Assembly (NCBI RefSeq): GCF_051014445.1
Contig: NC_135143.1
Coordinates: 4,526,001-4,590,000, forward strand
DNA length: 64,000 nucleotides
Source of the DNA: Colletes latitarsis
Lineage: Eukaryota; Arthropoda; Insecta; Hymenoptera; Colletidae
Direction: 5' to 3'
Every line of letters begins with the position of its first letter. Position 1 is the stretch's first letter. This document shows positions 11,401 to 23,630 of the stretch, piece after piece. The position numbers and the translations under genes were made by a program. The notes beneath the pieces are model-generated. The model had not been told where the DNA came from, made no database searches, and saw only the letters and a list, made by a program, of their open reading frames with translations.

Positions 11401-11570
11401 ATTTCTGGAAAAGTACAATATCACAACCTGTAATCAAAAATAAAAGTATTAAATGTTTTAATTTTGTATTCCATTTCATCGAATTGATAGTGTGGCGTCG
11501 CCTCCCATGCTCGCCACCAGAGGGGTCGTGCTCTCACAAGCGCTCGATCGACCCCTTGGTTGCTATATGC
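8448..11570. other. Unassigned AT-rich DNA with one GC-richer patch
   Basis: A short (AAAT)n run lies at 8488-8507. A GC-richer patch at 8600-9600 has overlapping frames on both strands but no recognisable product. At 10078-10362 a 94-codon frame begins MEIIVLHELQKKAPQFTAFF; I cannot identify it, and its codons are those of the surrounding AT-rich DNA, so it may be a decayed element. At 10938-11180, read on the minus strand, there are AATAAA-like signals next to GC-richer sequence, as in an LTR or 3' end. Nothing else is supported. Confidence 0.4.
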
Positions 11571-11743
11571 ACTCCAAACCAAAAATAATTTTTTCAGAAT
11601 AATTTGAAATTTTTTAATTTAATTTTTTAATAACTTCTTAATGAAGCCTCAGTCAAGAAATTGATATTCTTGATTTTCGTCTTATTTTGGCCTCTGGAAT
11701 CTCCCATTAAGATTTTTCCCAATAGTGGCCGAACACCCTGTAT
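11571..11743 (+). mobile_element. Copy E of the modular TIR family, right end only
   Basis: Only the end of one module and the right terminal repeat remain, finishing CGAACACCCTGTA. The left part is replaced by a GC-richer sequence (11495-11570) with no other match in the window. It is a 5'-truncated relic. Confidence 0.85.
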
Positions 11744-11805
11744 GTACGGATCAGATGTAAAGAGAAGTCTGTGAAACAGATCTTCGTTTGTTACTAATTT
11801 TGAAA

Positions 11806-11953
11806 ATTTTCTTGTATTTTTATCTCTAAATTTCTTAAAATCGTAAAACTTAACAGCAATTTTTAATGTAATATATGCATTTTCTTGTATTTTTATCTCT
11901 AAATTTCTTAAAATCTTAAAACTTAACAGTAATTTTTAATGTAATATATGCAT
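11806..11953. repeat. Two tandem copies of a 73-bp unit
   Basis: The unit starting ATTTTCTTGTATTTTTATC repeats at 11806 and 11879 with only a few differences (for example ATCGT versus ATCTT, and CAGCAA versus CAGTAA). It is a simple recent tandem duplication in AT-rich DNA, with no coding content. Confidence 0.9.
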
Positions 11954-14430
11954 TTAAAAGTCGTTCTTTGAATATTTCACTGATACAGCTCGAATGGTTC
12001 TATTTCAACTGACTGCAGTAAGAAGATCAAAGTTGTTGATCAAATTTGTGTACTGAAAATATTCCAAAAATTACATCTTGTCAATTGTAAAACATTTTGA
12101 AAATTTTCTTTATTCCATTGAACATTACTTTTCAAATATATTATGTACAGAAATTATAAATTGAAGGCATGATTTCTTATCTTGAAAGAATGTTCTTTAT
12201 TACACAAAAAAAATTAAAGCAAAATATCAAACGGTGTCCTTAGGACATCTCGAAAAAAGAAAAGAGTTTTACGAATTAAAAATGCTACCTTTAAAATGTC
12301 CAACCTTAAGTGTTTATATAACTTAAAGGTATTATATTTTAATCATTTTTTCACTTCCGAGATCCATGGATATTCAGAGAGCAATAAACATTAACTAGAT
12401 ATTGATATGACAAAATTGATTTTTTGCCAAAATGTCACAGAATTCTTCAATTCCACATAAATCACGACGTGACACTTTGTCGATTTTGTTTAAAACATTT
12501 AGAAACCCCCAATGGCTGCACTTTCCTCCACCGCGTCAACCAAGAGAGTGTGACGGAACTTGACGCGTCACTTGGAAAAAATACGAACTCGCGAAACTTA
12601 AGGTAATGTTGCGTACAACTGTTAGCTCTGTCGTGACATATGTCGTAGCTGAAGATAAGGAACGAACAGAGTGATGTTACGCGAGTCTTGACTTTCGAAA
12701 TACAGAAGTGTTCTTTATTTTTGCGAAGGGTTTATAAAGGTCGGTATTGCTGTAGAGTGGGAAGGGCTTGGTTTGAAGCCTGATGTCTGGCTCAGATGTT
12801 GTTGCTGCTAGGTGGTGATGTAGATGGTGATTCAAATGTTTTGGTGAAGAATGCTGACTCGGTTGTTTGTAGTGCCGATGGTATCACAAGAGCAAGGACA
12901 TCTTCTTGGAAAAAATTCTGCGACGAGAAGGCAAACACGTCTTTCCCTAACGTTCAAGGGAAAACGTGTATTCGATAACAACGTATCGAGCTGCACTCAT
13001 GTAAAATAACAGTGAAGTTAAAATCTCGCGACACAGTCCGCGCAGGAATCCGTGAATTAGCCAGCCAATAATTCTACGACGAGAATTAGCTGACATTTGC
13101 CATCAACACACGCGTCAACATTGGGAGTTAATAATTACGTTCAAAGACATAAAAGCCATGCAAGCCTGAATAGTTAATGCATAGTATACATTTATCTACT
13201 ATATTTTTGTTGTATTTACAAGTTATTATTTTTTTCTTCTTTTTGAAAATAAGTTTAAAGTGTTCTGTTTTAGTTTTAAGAATTAAAAATTCTCTCATTT
13301 AAAGACATGGGTAAGTTTTCTTTCATTTTTGGATCAAAATTAGTTCGTTTTATGTACTTTGAATTGGTATAAATTTCATCTGCTCCTAAGTTCCTGGAAA
13401 CAATAACGAATAATAATAAAGTTATCGCTATAAGTTATTTGAACAATAAATTTTATTCGTTCGTAATTGTTTTATCTGTTATTTGTTTATATTTAAAAGT
13501 ATTTGAAAATATATATGGTTTGTTTCGTCTTTATTATACGCACAGAAAAATATTTGTTTTAATTAATTATGTTAAAAATTAAATTTGCAATGTATAACAT
13601 TGACGAACGTATCAATGATATGTAAGTAAGACTATTTTAATGGAAAATTGATTCTTCTTCTGTATATACTCATTACACTGTGACGTTCGAGGCAAAGTGA
13701 CGATTCAGAAAGTTTTTAATTAGAGCGGTAATGGTTCTCTGGCCGATCAGAATTATCCTAACCATCCTTCTCTCGATGAATTCAGCCCGGTAAGCGTTTA
13801 ACGGACGAAAAATTGATCACTGTACCGCGTTTATCCGCCGAAGTTTCTCTTCAAGTTTCGCCAGAGTTGTAACAAAGCCGCTTCCGAGAATTCGCCTAAG
13901 ACGAAACACAGACTTGTTGTGATCTACGGATAGTTGCCTGGCTACCTACTGGGTGCACTTTACACGATCGCGTCGCATTATATCGTACTTAAGCGCCCAT
14001 TTAACGCTTCGCGTCATGCGATCGTTCGTGACGACGACGATGCGCTGCTGAAACGCAATGCTCTGGATAAGGCGGAGACGTAAATTTTAACGAGATAAAC
14101 CGATATTCCGGCTTACGTACTCTCTGCGCTTCCGGCGTCACGAGTAGGATGGAAAATTTCCAGTGAATAAGGGATTTCATAATGTTTCGCTTAAGTGCAG
14201 TCCTGGGGAATCCTCCTTGTAAATTCTATGTCCTAGAAAGCTGTCTGTTAATTAACAGAGCAGTGAAATATGCAAGGATGCTTTACAGCTTTCGGCGAGT
14301 TTCAAGACTTTCCTCGGACCTACTTTCGCACTCTTTTGTATTAATTTAACCGGACGGCGAACTTTCCACGTCCACGGGACGCGGTCCTTTCTCTTCTCTG
14401 TGGTACTGTCGCTTTTTTTCCGCCAACTAC
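11954..14430. other. Unassigned DNA, AT-rich then moderately GC-rich
   Basis: 12400-13150 and 13680-14430 are GC-richer than the rest and contain short frames on both strands, none of which I recognise or can join by splice signals. There is no repeat family member until copy F. Confidence 0.4.
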
Positions 14431-15108
14431 ACAGGGTGTTCGGCCACCCCTGGGAAAAATTTTAATGGGAGACTCTAGAGGCAAAAATAAGATGAAAATC
14501 AAGAATATCAATTCCTTGACTAAGGCTTCGTTAAAAAGTTATTAAAAAATTAAATTAAAAAATTTCAAATCATTATGAAAAAATTATTTTTTGTTGTGGA
14601 GGTCAATTACAGGCATTTTTGGTGAATAGACATACCTCCGAAATCCTACCCACTTTCGAGAAAAAAATTCAAGAAAATAAGAAATTCTTCGACAAAATTA
14701 AAAAATTTTAAATCGTTCTAACAAAAATTACTTTTATTAGCAGGGCTCAATTACAATCATCTTTGGTGAACAGACATACCTCCGAAATCCTACCCACTTT
14801 CGAGAAAAAAATTCGAGAATATATGAAATTCTTCCAGAAAATTATAAAATTTTAAATCGTTCTAAAAAAAATTACTTTTGGTTGGAGGTATCAATTACAA
14901 TCATTTTTGGTGAATACACATACCCCCGAATTCCCACGCACTTTCGAGAAAAAAATTTCTCATCGAAAATGTAATGTGTGGCCGGAAATATTTCTCTAAC
15001 TTTTTAACGAAGCCTCAATCAACAAATTAGTATCCTTGATTTTCGTCTTATTTTCGCCTTTAGAATATTCCATTAAAATTTTTCCAAGGTGTAGCCGAAC
15101 ACCCTGTA
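14431..15108 (-). mobile_element. Copy F of the modular TIR family, inverted
   Basis: Left tip CACAGGGTGTTCGGCC (one change from the consensus T) and right tip CGAACACCCTGTA. The interior is in the opposite orientation to copies C and D: three modules (near 14604, 14750 and 14890) read as their complement, TCAATTACAATCATTTTTGG. It has no core. Its right flanking TA is also the left TA of the Tc1-like element. Confidence 0.9.
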
Positions 15109-16127
15109 TACAGTGAATCACAAAAATATTCGGACACCAAGGAACGCCTGACTTTAACGGTCTATCTTTGTTTTACCTTTGTTGATTATGAAAGAAACGA
15201 ACTCAAACTGGTTTTCTTCGATAGATGTACAGTGAAAACTCGATAAATGTCCTCAAGAGCTGTTCCGTAAACGATACATTTTTTATCCCCACCATTAGGG
15301 GGATCCCCCTTGAATCAGTGAGACGAAGTGTAACCGAAAACGTGGCAGTTTTCTTTAAAAATCTTTATTGCCTTGGCAACCTTCGTTTCAATGCCATTAT
15401 GGATCCACCCCCATGCTTCACGGTTGGGTGTACATTTTTAGGATCCATATCTCTATTTACTAATCTCCAAACCTTATGACATCCGTCAGAACCAAATACA
15501 TTAAATTAAGAAAATAACGCGTTTCCAAAAATCCTTATCTTTGTTGACATACTTTTGGGCGAAAGTTAGTCTCTTCTGCTTATTCACTTTGCTAATGAAT
15601 AGCTTCTTTCGAGGAATTGGACCATGAAAATTATTTTTACGAAGAATTCTTCGACAAAGTTTAGGATGAACTTGTTTTTTAAAACTATCAGCAACTAGCA
15701 CTGCAAGTTGTGGTCTAGTAATTCTTGTATTCGCCTTGAGTTCACGTACAATTGTATTCCCCTCCCTCTTCGTTGACGTTGTGGGTCGGCCAGAACGGAC
15801 TTTATTTTGAAGGATTCTAGTAGTTTTTAACTTTTTTACTATGTAGTAAACGGTAAATTTATTTCTTTCTAACAATTTTGTTATTTTGCCATAAAGCTCT
15901 TGCCTTCATTATGCCACTTAATTATCAATTTCCTGTCAGTCATGCTTGTTTCGGATTCTTGTGGGCACATTATTACTAAAACTTCTGCAATCTTATTAAT
16001 ACTTACAGTGCTGAACACGGGAAGTGTGGATTACTAACTGGGGCCACCAATGTTTATATTTTGTTATATTTCAAGTTTGTTTTGTTTTGCGAGGTTCGTC
16101 GTTCGAATACTTTTGTAACGTTCATTT
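15109..16127 (-). mobile_element. Decayed, internally deleted Tc1-like element
   Basis: The left end reads TACAGTGAATCACAAAAATA and the right end is an imperfect inverse, with CAAAAGTATTCG matching CAAAAATATTCG. The left TA is at 15109-15110; the right boundary, near 16127, is less certain. At about 1.0 kb it is shorter than the usual 1.6 kb of Tc1 elements because the transposase is internally deleted. The transposase runs on the minus strand. Confidence 0.82.
15240..15943 (-). pseudogene. Tc1-like transposase, broken
   Basis: Reading on the minus strand from ATG at 15941-15943 gives MTDRKLIIKWHNEGKSF, the usual N-terminal helix-turn-helix start. A frameshift or stop follows near 15890. The frame then stays open for 15875-15501, with the GRP linker (RSGRPTTSTKREG) and the start of the catalytic domain (WKRVIFL). 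A small deletion removes the segment that normally carries the first catalytic Asp, and the frame shifts. It resumes as FGSDGCHKVWRLVNRD and VKHGGGSIM, after which a larger deletion removes most of the remaining catalytic domain. It cannot encode an active enzyme. Confidence 0.8.
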
Positions 16128-17679
16128 AGTCGATGTTACCAAGAAATGTTTCGTAACTAGTGTTGATATTGTTGGGATTGTGTTTGGTTCATTCTAAACA
16201 ATTCTAAACAACTCATTCTTATTTCAACACATTTATTTCTATTTTAACAATCAACGTACATAGGTATTTCTACACGTGTTTCCGCACAACGCCATTACAC
16301 ACTACACGGGCGCTCTACTCTGGTACTCCCCCTCATATCCCCGTTCCAGCGCTACCAACTCCAATTAGTAAAAATAACTACACAGATATTATCAAAGACA
16401 CTTGAAATTTAATACATATAATCATAATTCTTATATGTTATTATAGAAATAAAAGTATTTCGTAATTCATAATCTGACTCGTATTTTTATTTTAAGTTGA
16501 TTGTTTCTTGTAATAATATGTTAACTATATGTAGAAAAGATTATAATGTTTTCAATTTTTTTTTGTTACAGGTAAGGAACTTTTCTAGTTAACAGTTTAT
16601 CTTCTTTTTCGAAAACTGATACGTCAAAGGTATTAAATTCTCTTTATAGGTAAGTAAATTCGATGAAATCTATTATCTAAGACATCCACTCTGTGAGTTT
16701 TCTTTTTACTACACTGTAAAGCAAGTTGAAATAATATTTAACTGAGACGCGCCAATGAGTTTTAAAATACAATTCATTCAATTAATTAAATAATTAATAT
16801 TGCAAACGTCAGATGAAAAGAAGAGTCGAAAATCTAACTCCGGAAAATAAAGCAGGCAAGTCGTACATACGTGATAAATAGAGTCAGTGCTGCGATCCTT
16901 AACGCTTTGCGATCTTCGGGTTCCGAACTTTATCGACGAAGTTCGAATCCCAATAGTGAAGTTTGAGATTACAGTCGCGATTATGGGCGGAACGAGCTAT
17001 CTTCGTAGGTCGAAGTTCGAGATCAGAAACTTCCCCAAGCAGCCAGCAAACATTTTACGCATTTAGCGCGTGGTTTCCCTCCCAGTGTTACCTGAAACCT
17101 CAATAGAAAGATAATTTCCCGTGAACCCTTCCAAGAATGTTTTTTTTATTTCTGGCACGTTGTATGTCGCTGCAGCGGGTCCGATGAATCAAACGAACGT
17201 TGGTGGTTGTTCTATCAGCCATGTGCAAATCGCCATCCTAACCGCAATTAATTAACGCGTAATATCGCGATTCATTGTCCCCTCGTCGCAACCGCGTTTC
17301 ACGACCTGTAACTATTTATTCGCGATTCACTGGGTAGCATTATGCAAGTTATACATCCAGGGCAGCCGTGATTTCGTTAACTTGTTTAAGCATGTAAATG
17401 AGTTTAATGCGCGCGTATGACCGTAACACGTGACAGTCGGACGCGCTATGGACCGAACTTTCTTTCAATTATTAATTATTCAAAATAAAGAGGGCATGGA
17501 TGGGCACAATCGAATGATTTTGTAATTGAAATACCGTCAAATTAGATAACTTGCAACACTTGTTTCAAACCTGCAGAATATATAATAGGTACGCGAAATA
17601 TTAAAATACCATCAGTTTCGATCTGAAAATGAGAAATTAGATTGTAAGTGAAACAAAAAAAATTTCTTACAGTGGCTTA
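16128..17679. other. Unassigned DNA, with an LTR-like or 3'-end-like patch
   Basis: Read on the minus strand, 16190-16380 has a GC-richer stretch, then AATAAATG, then AACACAATCCCAACA. This arrangement resembles the R/U5 part of an LTR in antisense, but I find no paired end or target duplication. 16860-17440 is a GC-richer patch without a recognisable frame. The rest is featureless. Confidence 0.35.
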
Positions 17680-19536
17680 TACAGGGTGTTCGGCCACCCC
17701 TGGGAAAAATTTTAATGGGAGACTCTAGAGGCAAAAATAAGATGAAAATCAAGAATATCAATTTCTTGACTGAGGCTTCGTTAAAACGTTATTAAAAAAT
17801 TAAATTAAAAAATTTCAAATCATTCTGAAAAAATTATTTTTAGTTGTAGAGGTCACTTACAATCATTTTTGGTGAATAAACATACCTCCGAAATCCTATC
17901 CACTTTCGAGAAAAAAATTACTTAACGAAAATATAATCTGAGGCCTCAAATGGATCTCTGAAATTTCATATGAACCTTTGAATCATCATAACTTCTCAAC
18001 GAATTGAACGATTTTAATGTTTCTTTTAGAATTAAAGCGATAAGATATATTAATTGCAGAACAGTTTATGAGTGAACAAATTACATGTAATGCAAGCCGT
18101 GTTAATCAGGAAGAATCCAATAAAATCTGACAATCTCCTATCATCGTTACAGGAGACAAGAGAACATTTCGGTTACTAACGAAATTACATCACTCGACAC
18201 AATTAGGCGGCACGGATTATAAATTCGATTCCGTTTATAAACAGTTTCAAAATACAAACAACGTGTATTTTGGTGTAGAATATGTAGAGATTCTAAGAAT
18301 TTCCGAGAAGTTGTTCCTTAACCCCGTAAAGTGAGAAAAACTCCATAAAAATGGTCCAATATTCAAACAGCCATAACTCCTACAATAGTGAATATATTTA
18401 AATGAAACTTTTTTCTGAAGTAGAGTTTATGAGCATCTACAAAATAGTCTTAGTCAACTTTTTTGTCGGACGACAAACAACATTATTAAAAATCAAAAAC
18501 GAATTTTTAAGAAAAATCGACAGGGGTAGGTGCTAAATTTCTCGAGGAAAGAAAAAGAATTTCAAATCGTTCTAAAAAAATTATTTTCGGTTGCAACGGT
18601 CGACTATAATCATTTTTGGTCAATACACACACCCCCGAAATCCTACTTACTTTCCAGAAAAAATTCGGGTAGGTGTCGAAATTTTTTGGCAGAAAAAAAA
18701 TTTTTCAAATCGTTCTAAAAAAATTATTTTCGGCTGCAAAAGTCGATTGCAATCATTTTTGGGGCATTACATATATCCTCGAAATCCTATGCATTTAAAA
18801 AAAAAAAATTCATTACCGAAAATCTAATGTGAGGCCAGAAATGCTTCCCCAAATTTTCATGGGAATTTTTAAAATGTCATAACTCCTGAACGGATTGGCA
18901 GATTTTAAAGCTTCAAAATGCAAACAACGCGTATTTTGGTGTAGAATATGTAGAAATTCTAAGAAATTCCGACAAGTTGTTCAAAAACTCCTCAAAAATA
19001 GTCCAATTTTCAAACAGCCATAACTCCTACAATAGTGAATATATTTCAATGAAACTTTTTTCTGAAGTAAAACTCACGTGTACCTACAAAAAAGTATTAG
19101 ACAACTTTTCTGTAGAGCGTCAAACAAATTTATTAATAATGAAAAACGAATTTTGAAGAAAAATCGACTGGGTGCCTAAATTTTTTGGCGAAAAAAGAAA
19201 ATATCAAATCGTTCTAAAAAAAATATTTTCAGCTAAGGGCGTCAATTACAATAATTTTTGGTGAATAGACATACTCCGAAATCCTACCCACTTTCGAGAA
19301 AAAAATTCTAGGAGATGTGAAATTTTTCTACAAAATTAAAAAATTTCAAATCGTCCTAAAAAAATTATTTTCGGTTGCAGAGGTCAATTACAATCATTTT
19401 TGGTGAATAGACATACCCCCGAAATCCTACGCATTTTCGAGGAAAAGTTCAGTACGGGTGGAACTTTAAACTTTAAGAGTTGACCTCTAGAATCTTGTAT
19501 TAAAATTTTTTTCAGAAGTGACCGAATACCCTGTAT
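17680..19536 (-). mobile_element. Copy G of the modular TIR family, longest, inverted, two cores
   Basis: Left tip TACAGGGTGTTCGGCC and right tip CGAATACCCTGTA. In reversed orientation it holds modules near 17855, 18600, 18745, 19240 and 19380, and two separate copies of the core, at about 17940-18535 and 18830-19170. The first core is split by some 215 unrelated bases at about 18024-18240. Duplicated cores and modules imply unequal recombination or replication slippage. No protein is encoded. Confidence 0.9.
18024..18240. other. Unrelated segment inside the first core of copy G
   Basis: The core text breaks off after ACGATTTTAATGTTTC and resumes at TTTCAAAATACAAACAAC. The intervening ~215 bases match nothing else in the window. 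I see no terminal repeats or clear target duplication, so the insertion type is unknown. Confidence 0.6.
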
Positions 19537-22028
19537 ATCTTCAATTTTTAGTAATTCCTTATTCACTTTCTCCTTTTGTTTTTCATATTTTTCGTTCAAG
19601 ACTTTTTTTAAAGTGTATGTATAAGGTGAAACGTATTTGGGGTCGTGGTACTTCGTTAATTGTCTGAAACCCTTATCTTCAACTATCGAAAACAGCTGAA
19701 AATCTGTTATGATTAAAGGGTATAACCGAATAAGGGGGTCAAATGTGCCCTTAAACCAAATTGAATGTGCAATGGGTCATTTGATAGCTTATCGAAAGAA
19801 AATCCTTTATGCCAATTTTTAACCCAGATTCTCGATGGTGGGGGGTGGTAATGGGGTAATAAGGAAAATCATGTTTTTGCGCAATTTTCTGTGTTTTATT
19901 GAATAAAAGAATGTAAACAAATTCGGAGACATGTCGAGTATCGGGGCACATATTTTAGAGATTTTTCAGATTTTTAGATTGAAGAACCAGGTAGTACAAA
20001 ATAAAAATGCGTACAAAATTCTGAAAAATGCCGATTACGCATTGAAGCAGTTGCAGAACTACTTTTATATTTTTACAGTAAACAGGTATTGTTATTACTA
20101 TTATTCTCAATTTTTTTCAGATTTTTCATTTTGATGCAAAGTTTTTTGACCGTACACTAGTTTAATATTATTGCTTTTATCACTTTAATGACTTTTAATA
20201 TCAAATAAATGTAGATATTTTAATGGAATGTCAAATAGATATTGAATATTTCGAAAGATGTGAAACAGATATTGGAATTCTCATAGAAGTCTCAAACGGT
20301 TATTTACATTACGGATATTTACATAGAGATATCAAACGTGTGTCGATTCCTGAAGTATCATTATCAAAAATTGATAGCAAGTACTTAAAATTGTGGGAAT
20401 AAATGCACCCACTTCTTACTGTTAATATATTTATTATAACAATAGTAAGGATAATATATAAAAGTTTTCGAATGTACATGTGCTTTCTCGCATGGGAGTC
20501 CCTCGCAACTGTTTGCTACGCCACATCGGCAAAGGCTTTTTCGCGACAGAAGTTCAATTGTTTATCGGTCGTCCACGAAACGATGCCAACCTATGCGAGT
20601 CACTCGTCAACATATGGTTATCACCATCAAAAATCTTGATACACATCAATCTTTCCTATTGAGTACTTTGGTATCGAATTGATTGAATATCATCAATGGT
20701 GTCGGTATCGATCCGGTCGCTACTTTTTCGATTCATTTTTTCCATTCCTGGTGGATGAAATTATAAATAATGAAATCCAACAGAATTTACATTTAACTAA
20801 ATACAAAAGAAAAGTGTACATCGACGAGATAAGATTCCTTTCATCTGTCTCCAAACAGAGACACTGAAAATGGATTTCTTAGGTACGCAGACAGCTGCAA
20901 ATAAATATGTCCACTCCGATGATTTATTCCACGGCACGAACTCCGACGAATTCAAAAGGACGAAAGGAATATCTAAACGGTGCCCGAATAGAGCGTGACC
21001 AGCCATGTAATGAATCTAATCAATTCCGCCAATGGGAAAGATCAAGGAGAACTCGCGCCACTTGCATCTTGATCGTCAAGATCGCGATATCGTCCGAGTC
21101 GAACGTTCAATTTGTCTTTGTCAGAGTATGGAGGATGATTCCACCAACTTAAATCAACCAGCATATTCTAAACAAAGATAGAAAAAAATCAATAAGAATA
21201 ATTTTATATGGTTTTATGACTCCTATTAGTGCAAAGTACGATTGCACTTTTTAATCTTTGACTTCTAGAACAAATATTGTAATTTAAACAAAAAGAAAAA
21301 TTCTTTTTTACGGGAAAGGACGTTTTAACAGCACATGGTCATCTTCCGACCATAGAAAAAAATTTTCATTTTAGTGTATGGAAATTTATAATTAAATTTT
21401 ACATTTTCATATTAATGTTTGATTTGGTTTTGAATCAAAATGAGTCCATAGATAATTATAGTTAACTCATCTAGATTTATTATTATTGTGGTATATATTC
21501 ATTATGTTTTAAAATTCTAATAAATGTTTTAATTAAATCGTAAAAGATGAAGTCTTATACAAAATAAATTAAATTAAACTACATTAATATTGTAATATTT
21601 CAATTAATATATTTATGAAAGTATTGTCTTGCGCAATGTTTATTATTTTCAATTAAAATTGTATCAAAGTGATATGTTAAAATATATACTGGTGTACTTG
21701 TCACTGTTAACGTTTCGAGGAAAACTCTGATGGTTTTTATATCAATCGTTACTTTGTCATACTGCATATAAAATGCATAAGTTTTAGTATTCAAATATTT
21801 CTCAGTTACATTTTAAATATTTTCTTACACGTTTTTTGATACTCCTCATTACGTTGTTTACTTATTCAGTACCCAAATTTGAATATAACTTTTATAGAAC
21901 TACTTAAAAAAAATCATGAAACGATAAAGAAAAATATGAATATACCACTAAATATTTTCCACTTTCGTTTTTCCATCTTTCTGTTCTGTCTCTTTTTCTC
22001 ACCCCTTTCTGTTAGGGTAAGGACATGT
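19537..22028. other. Unassigned DNA with possible diverged repeats
   Basis: 19620-19880 has the homopolymer-rich style of an interspersed repeat (GGTGGGGGGTGGTAATGGGG) but no second copy here. 20390-20640, read on the minus strand, has a TATA-like word, AATAAA and CATTTATTCCCACA, as an LTR would, without a confirmed duplication. Short frames at 20403-21152 resemble nothing known. Confidence 0.35.
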
Positions 22029-23393
22029 ATACAGAGTGTTTGGTCACCCATAGGAAAAATTTCAATGGAAGATTCTTGAGGCCAAAATAAGACGAAAATC
22101 AAGAATACCAATTTGTTGATGGAGACTTCGCCAAAAAGTTATTAACGTTTAAAGTTCCGCCCGTACTGAATTTTTTTCTCGAAAATACGTAGGATTTCGG
22201 GGGTATGTATATTCACCAAAAATGATTGTAATTGACCCCCGCAACCGAAAATACTTTTTTCAGAACGATTCGAAATTTTTTTTTTGTCGAAAAATTTAGG
22301 CACCTACCTACCTACCTACCCCCTGTTGATTTTCCTTAAAAATTCGTTTTTGATTTTTAATAATTTCGCTTGACGTCCTACAGAAAAGTTGTTTAATACT
22401 TTTTTGTAGGTACCTATGGGCTCTACTTCAGAAAAAAGTTTCATTGAAATATATTCACTATTATAGGAGTTAGGCACCTACACCCTTGTCGATTTTTCTT
22501 AAAAATTCGTTTTTGATTTTTAATAAATTTGTTTGCCCCTGTACGGAAATGTTGTCTAATACTTTATTGTAGGTGCCCATGAACCCTATTCCAGGAAAAA
22601 GTTTGATTGAAATATGTTCACTATTGTAGGAGGTATGTTCGTTTGAAAATTGAACCATTTTTATGGGGGTTCTTTCACTTTACAGGGTTAAGGAACAACT
22701 TCTCGGAAATTCTTACAATTTCTACATATTCTACAGCAAAATATACGTTCTTTGCATTTTGAATCTTTAAAATCGGCCAATCCGTTCAGAAGTTATGACA
22801 TTTTAATGATTTGCATAAAATTTCAAGGAAGCATTTCCGGCCTCACAATAGATTTTCGATAATGAATTTTTTTCTTGAAAATGTGTAAGATTTCGGGGAT
22901 ATATGTAATAACCAAAAATGATTGCAATCGACCCTTGCAGTCGAGAATAATTTTTTTCGAACGATTTGATAAATTTTTTTTCTGTCGAAAAATTTCAGCA
23001 CCTACCTAAATTTTTTTTTTTAAAGTGAGTAGGATTTCGGGGGTGTATGTGTTGACCAAAGATGATTATAATCGACCGTTGCAACCGAGAATAATTTTTT
23101 TAGAACGATTTGAGTAATTTTTTTTCTGTCAAAAAATTTCAGCACCTACCCAAATTTTTTTCTGAAAAGTGAGTAGGATTTCGGGGGTATGTGTAATGAC
23201 AACAAATGATTGTAATTGATCCCCGCGACCAGAAATAATTTTTTCAAAATAATTTGAAATTTTTTAATTTAATTTTTTAATAACTTTTTAACGAAGCCTC
23301 AGTCAAGAAATTGATATTCTTGATTTTCATCTTATTTTTGCCTTTAGAATCTCTCATTAAAATTTTCCCCAGGGGTGGCCGAACACCTTGTAT
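22029..23393 (+). mobile_element. Copy H of the modular TIR family, long form
   Basis: Left tip TACAGAGTGTTTGGTC and right tip CGAACACCTTGTA. It has one module near 22214, the core at about 22300-22840 (part of the core start is duplicated around 22300 and 22480), then three modules near 22912, 23055 and 23197. A short CTAC microsatellite at 22300-22320 lies at the module-core junction. Confidence 0.92.
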
Positions 23394-23630
23394 ATTCCTC
23401 GGTGTCGTGGTTGCGAACAGTTCGTCAGACACTCTTGGGTAGAGACGGGTGGAGTCTATTGCACGCCATCAGTACTTATACAGTTCAGTTTTACAGTCGG
23501 GTAAACTGTGAAGTTAATACACTAATAAAATCTACTAGTACGTAAACCCACTAAATGAATATATTCTTATTGAGGATAGCTGTGGGTTGTCGTTATTTCA
23601 CCACCAGCCCCCCAAAGTACTGAATTTTCG
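23394..23630 (+). other. Possible LTR 3' part or leader-like sequence
   Basis: A GC-mixed block with a CAGTTCAGTTTTACAGTC motif, AATAAAATC, and GTGGGTTGTCGTTATTTCAC followed by CCAGCCCCCC is arranged like the end of an LTR and the start of a retroelement leader. There is no second LTR or coding domain, so this is weak. Confidence 0.2.

Noticed and set aside
16915..16960. GTTCGAATCCC word suggesting a tRNA T-arm
   Set aside because: No matching acceptor stem, D-arm or anticodon arm can be folded around it; the same holds for GATTCGAACCC at about 10370.
18530..18827. Overlapping frames in copy G
   Set aside because: They translate module and core sequence of a non-coding repeat; the same applies to small frames at 4707-4920, 7317-7629, 26108-26323, 53766-54026 and 56492-56812.
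20390..20640. Antisense solo LTR
   Set aside because: Signals resemble an LTR but no matching ends or target duplication could be found.
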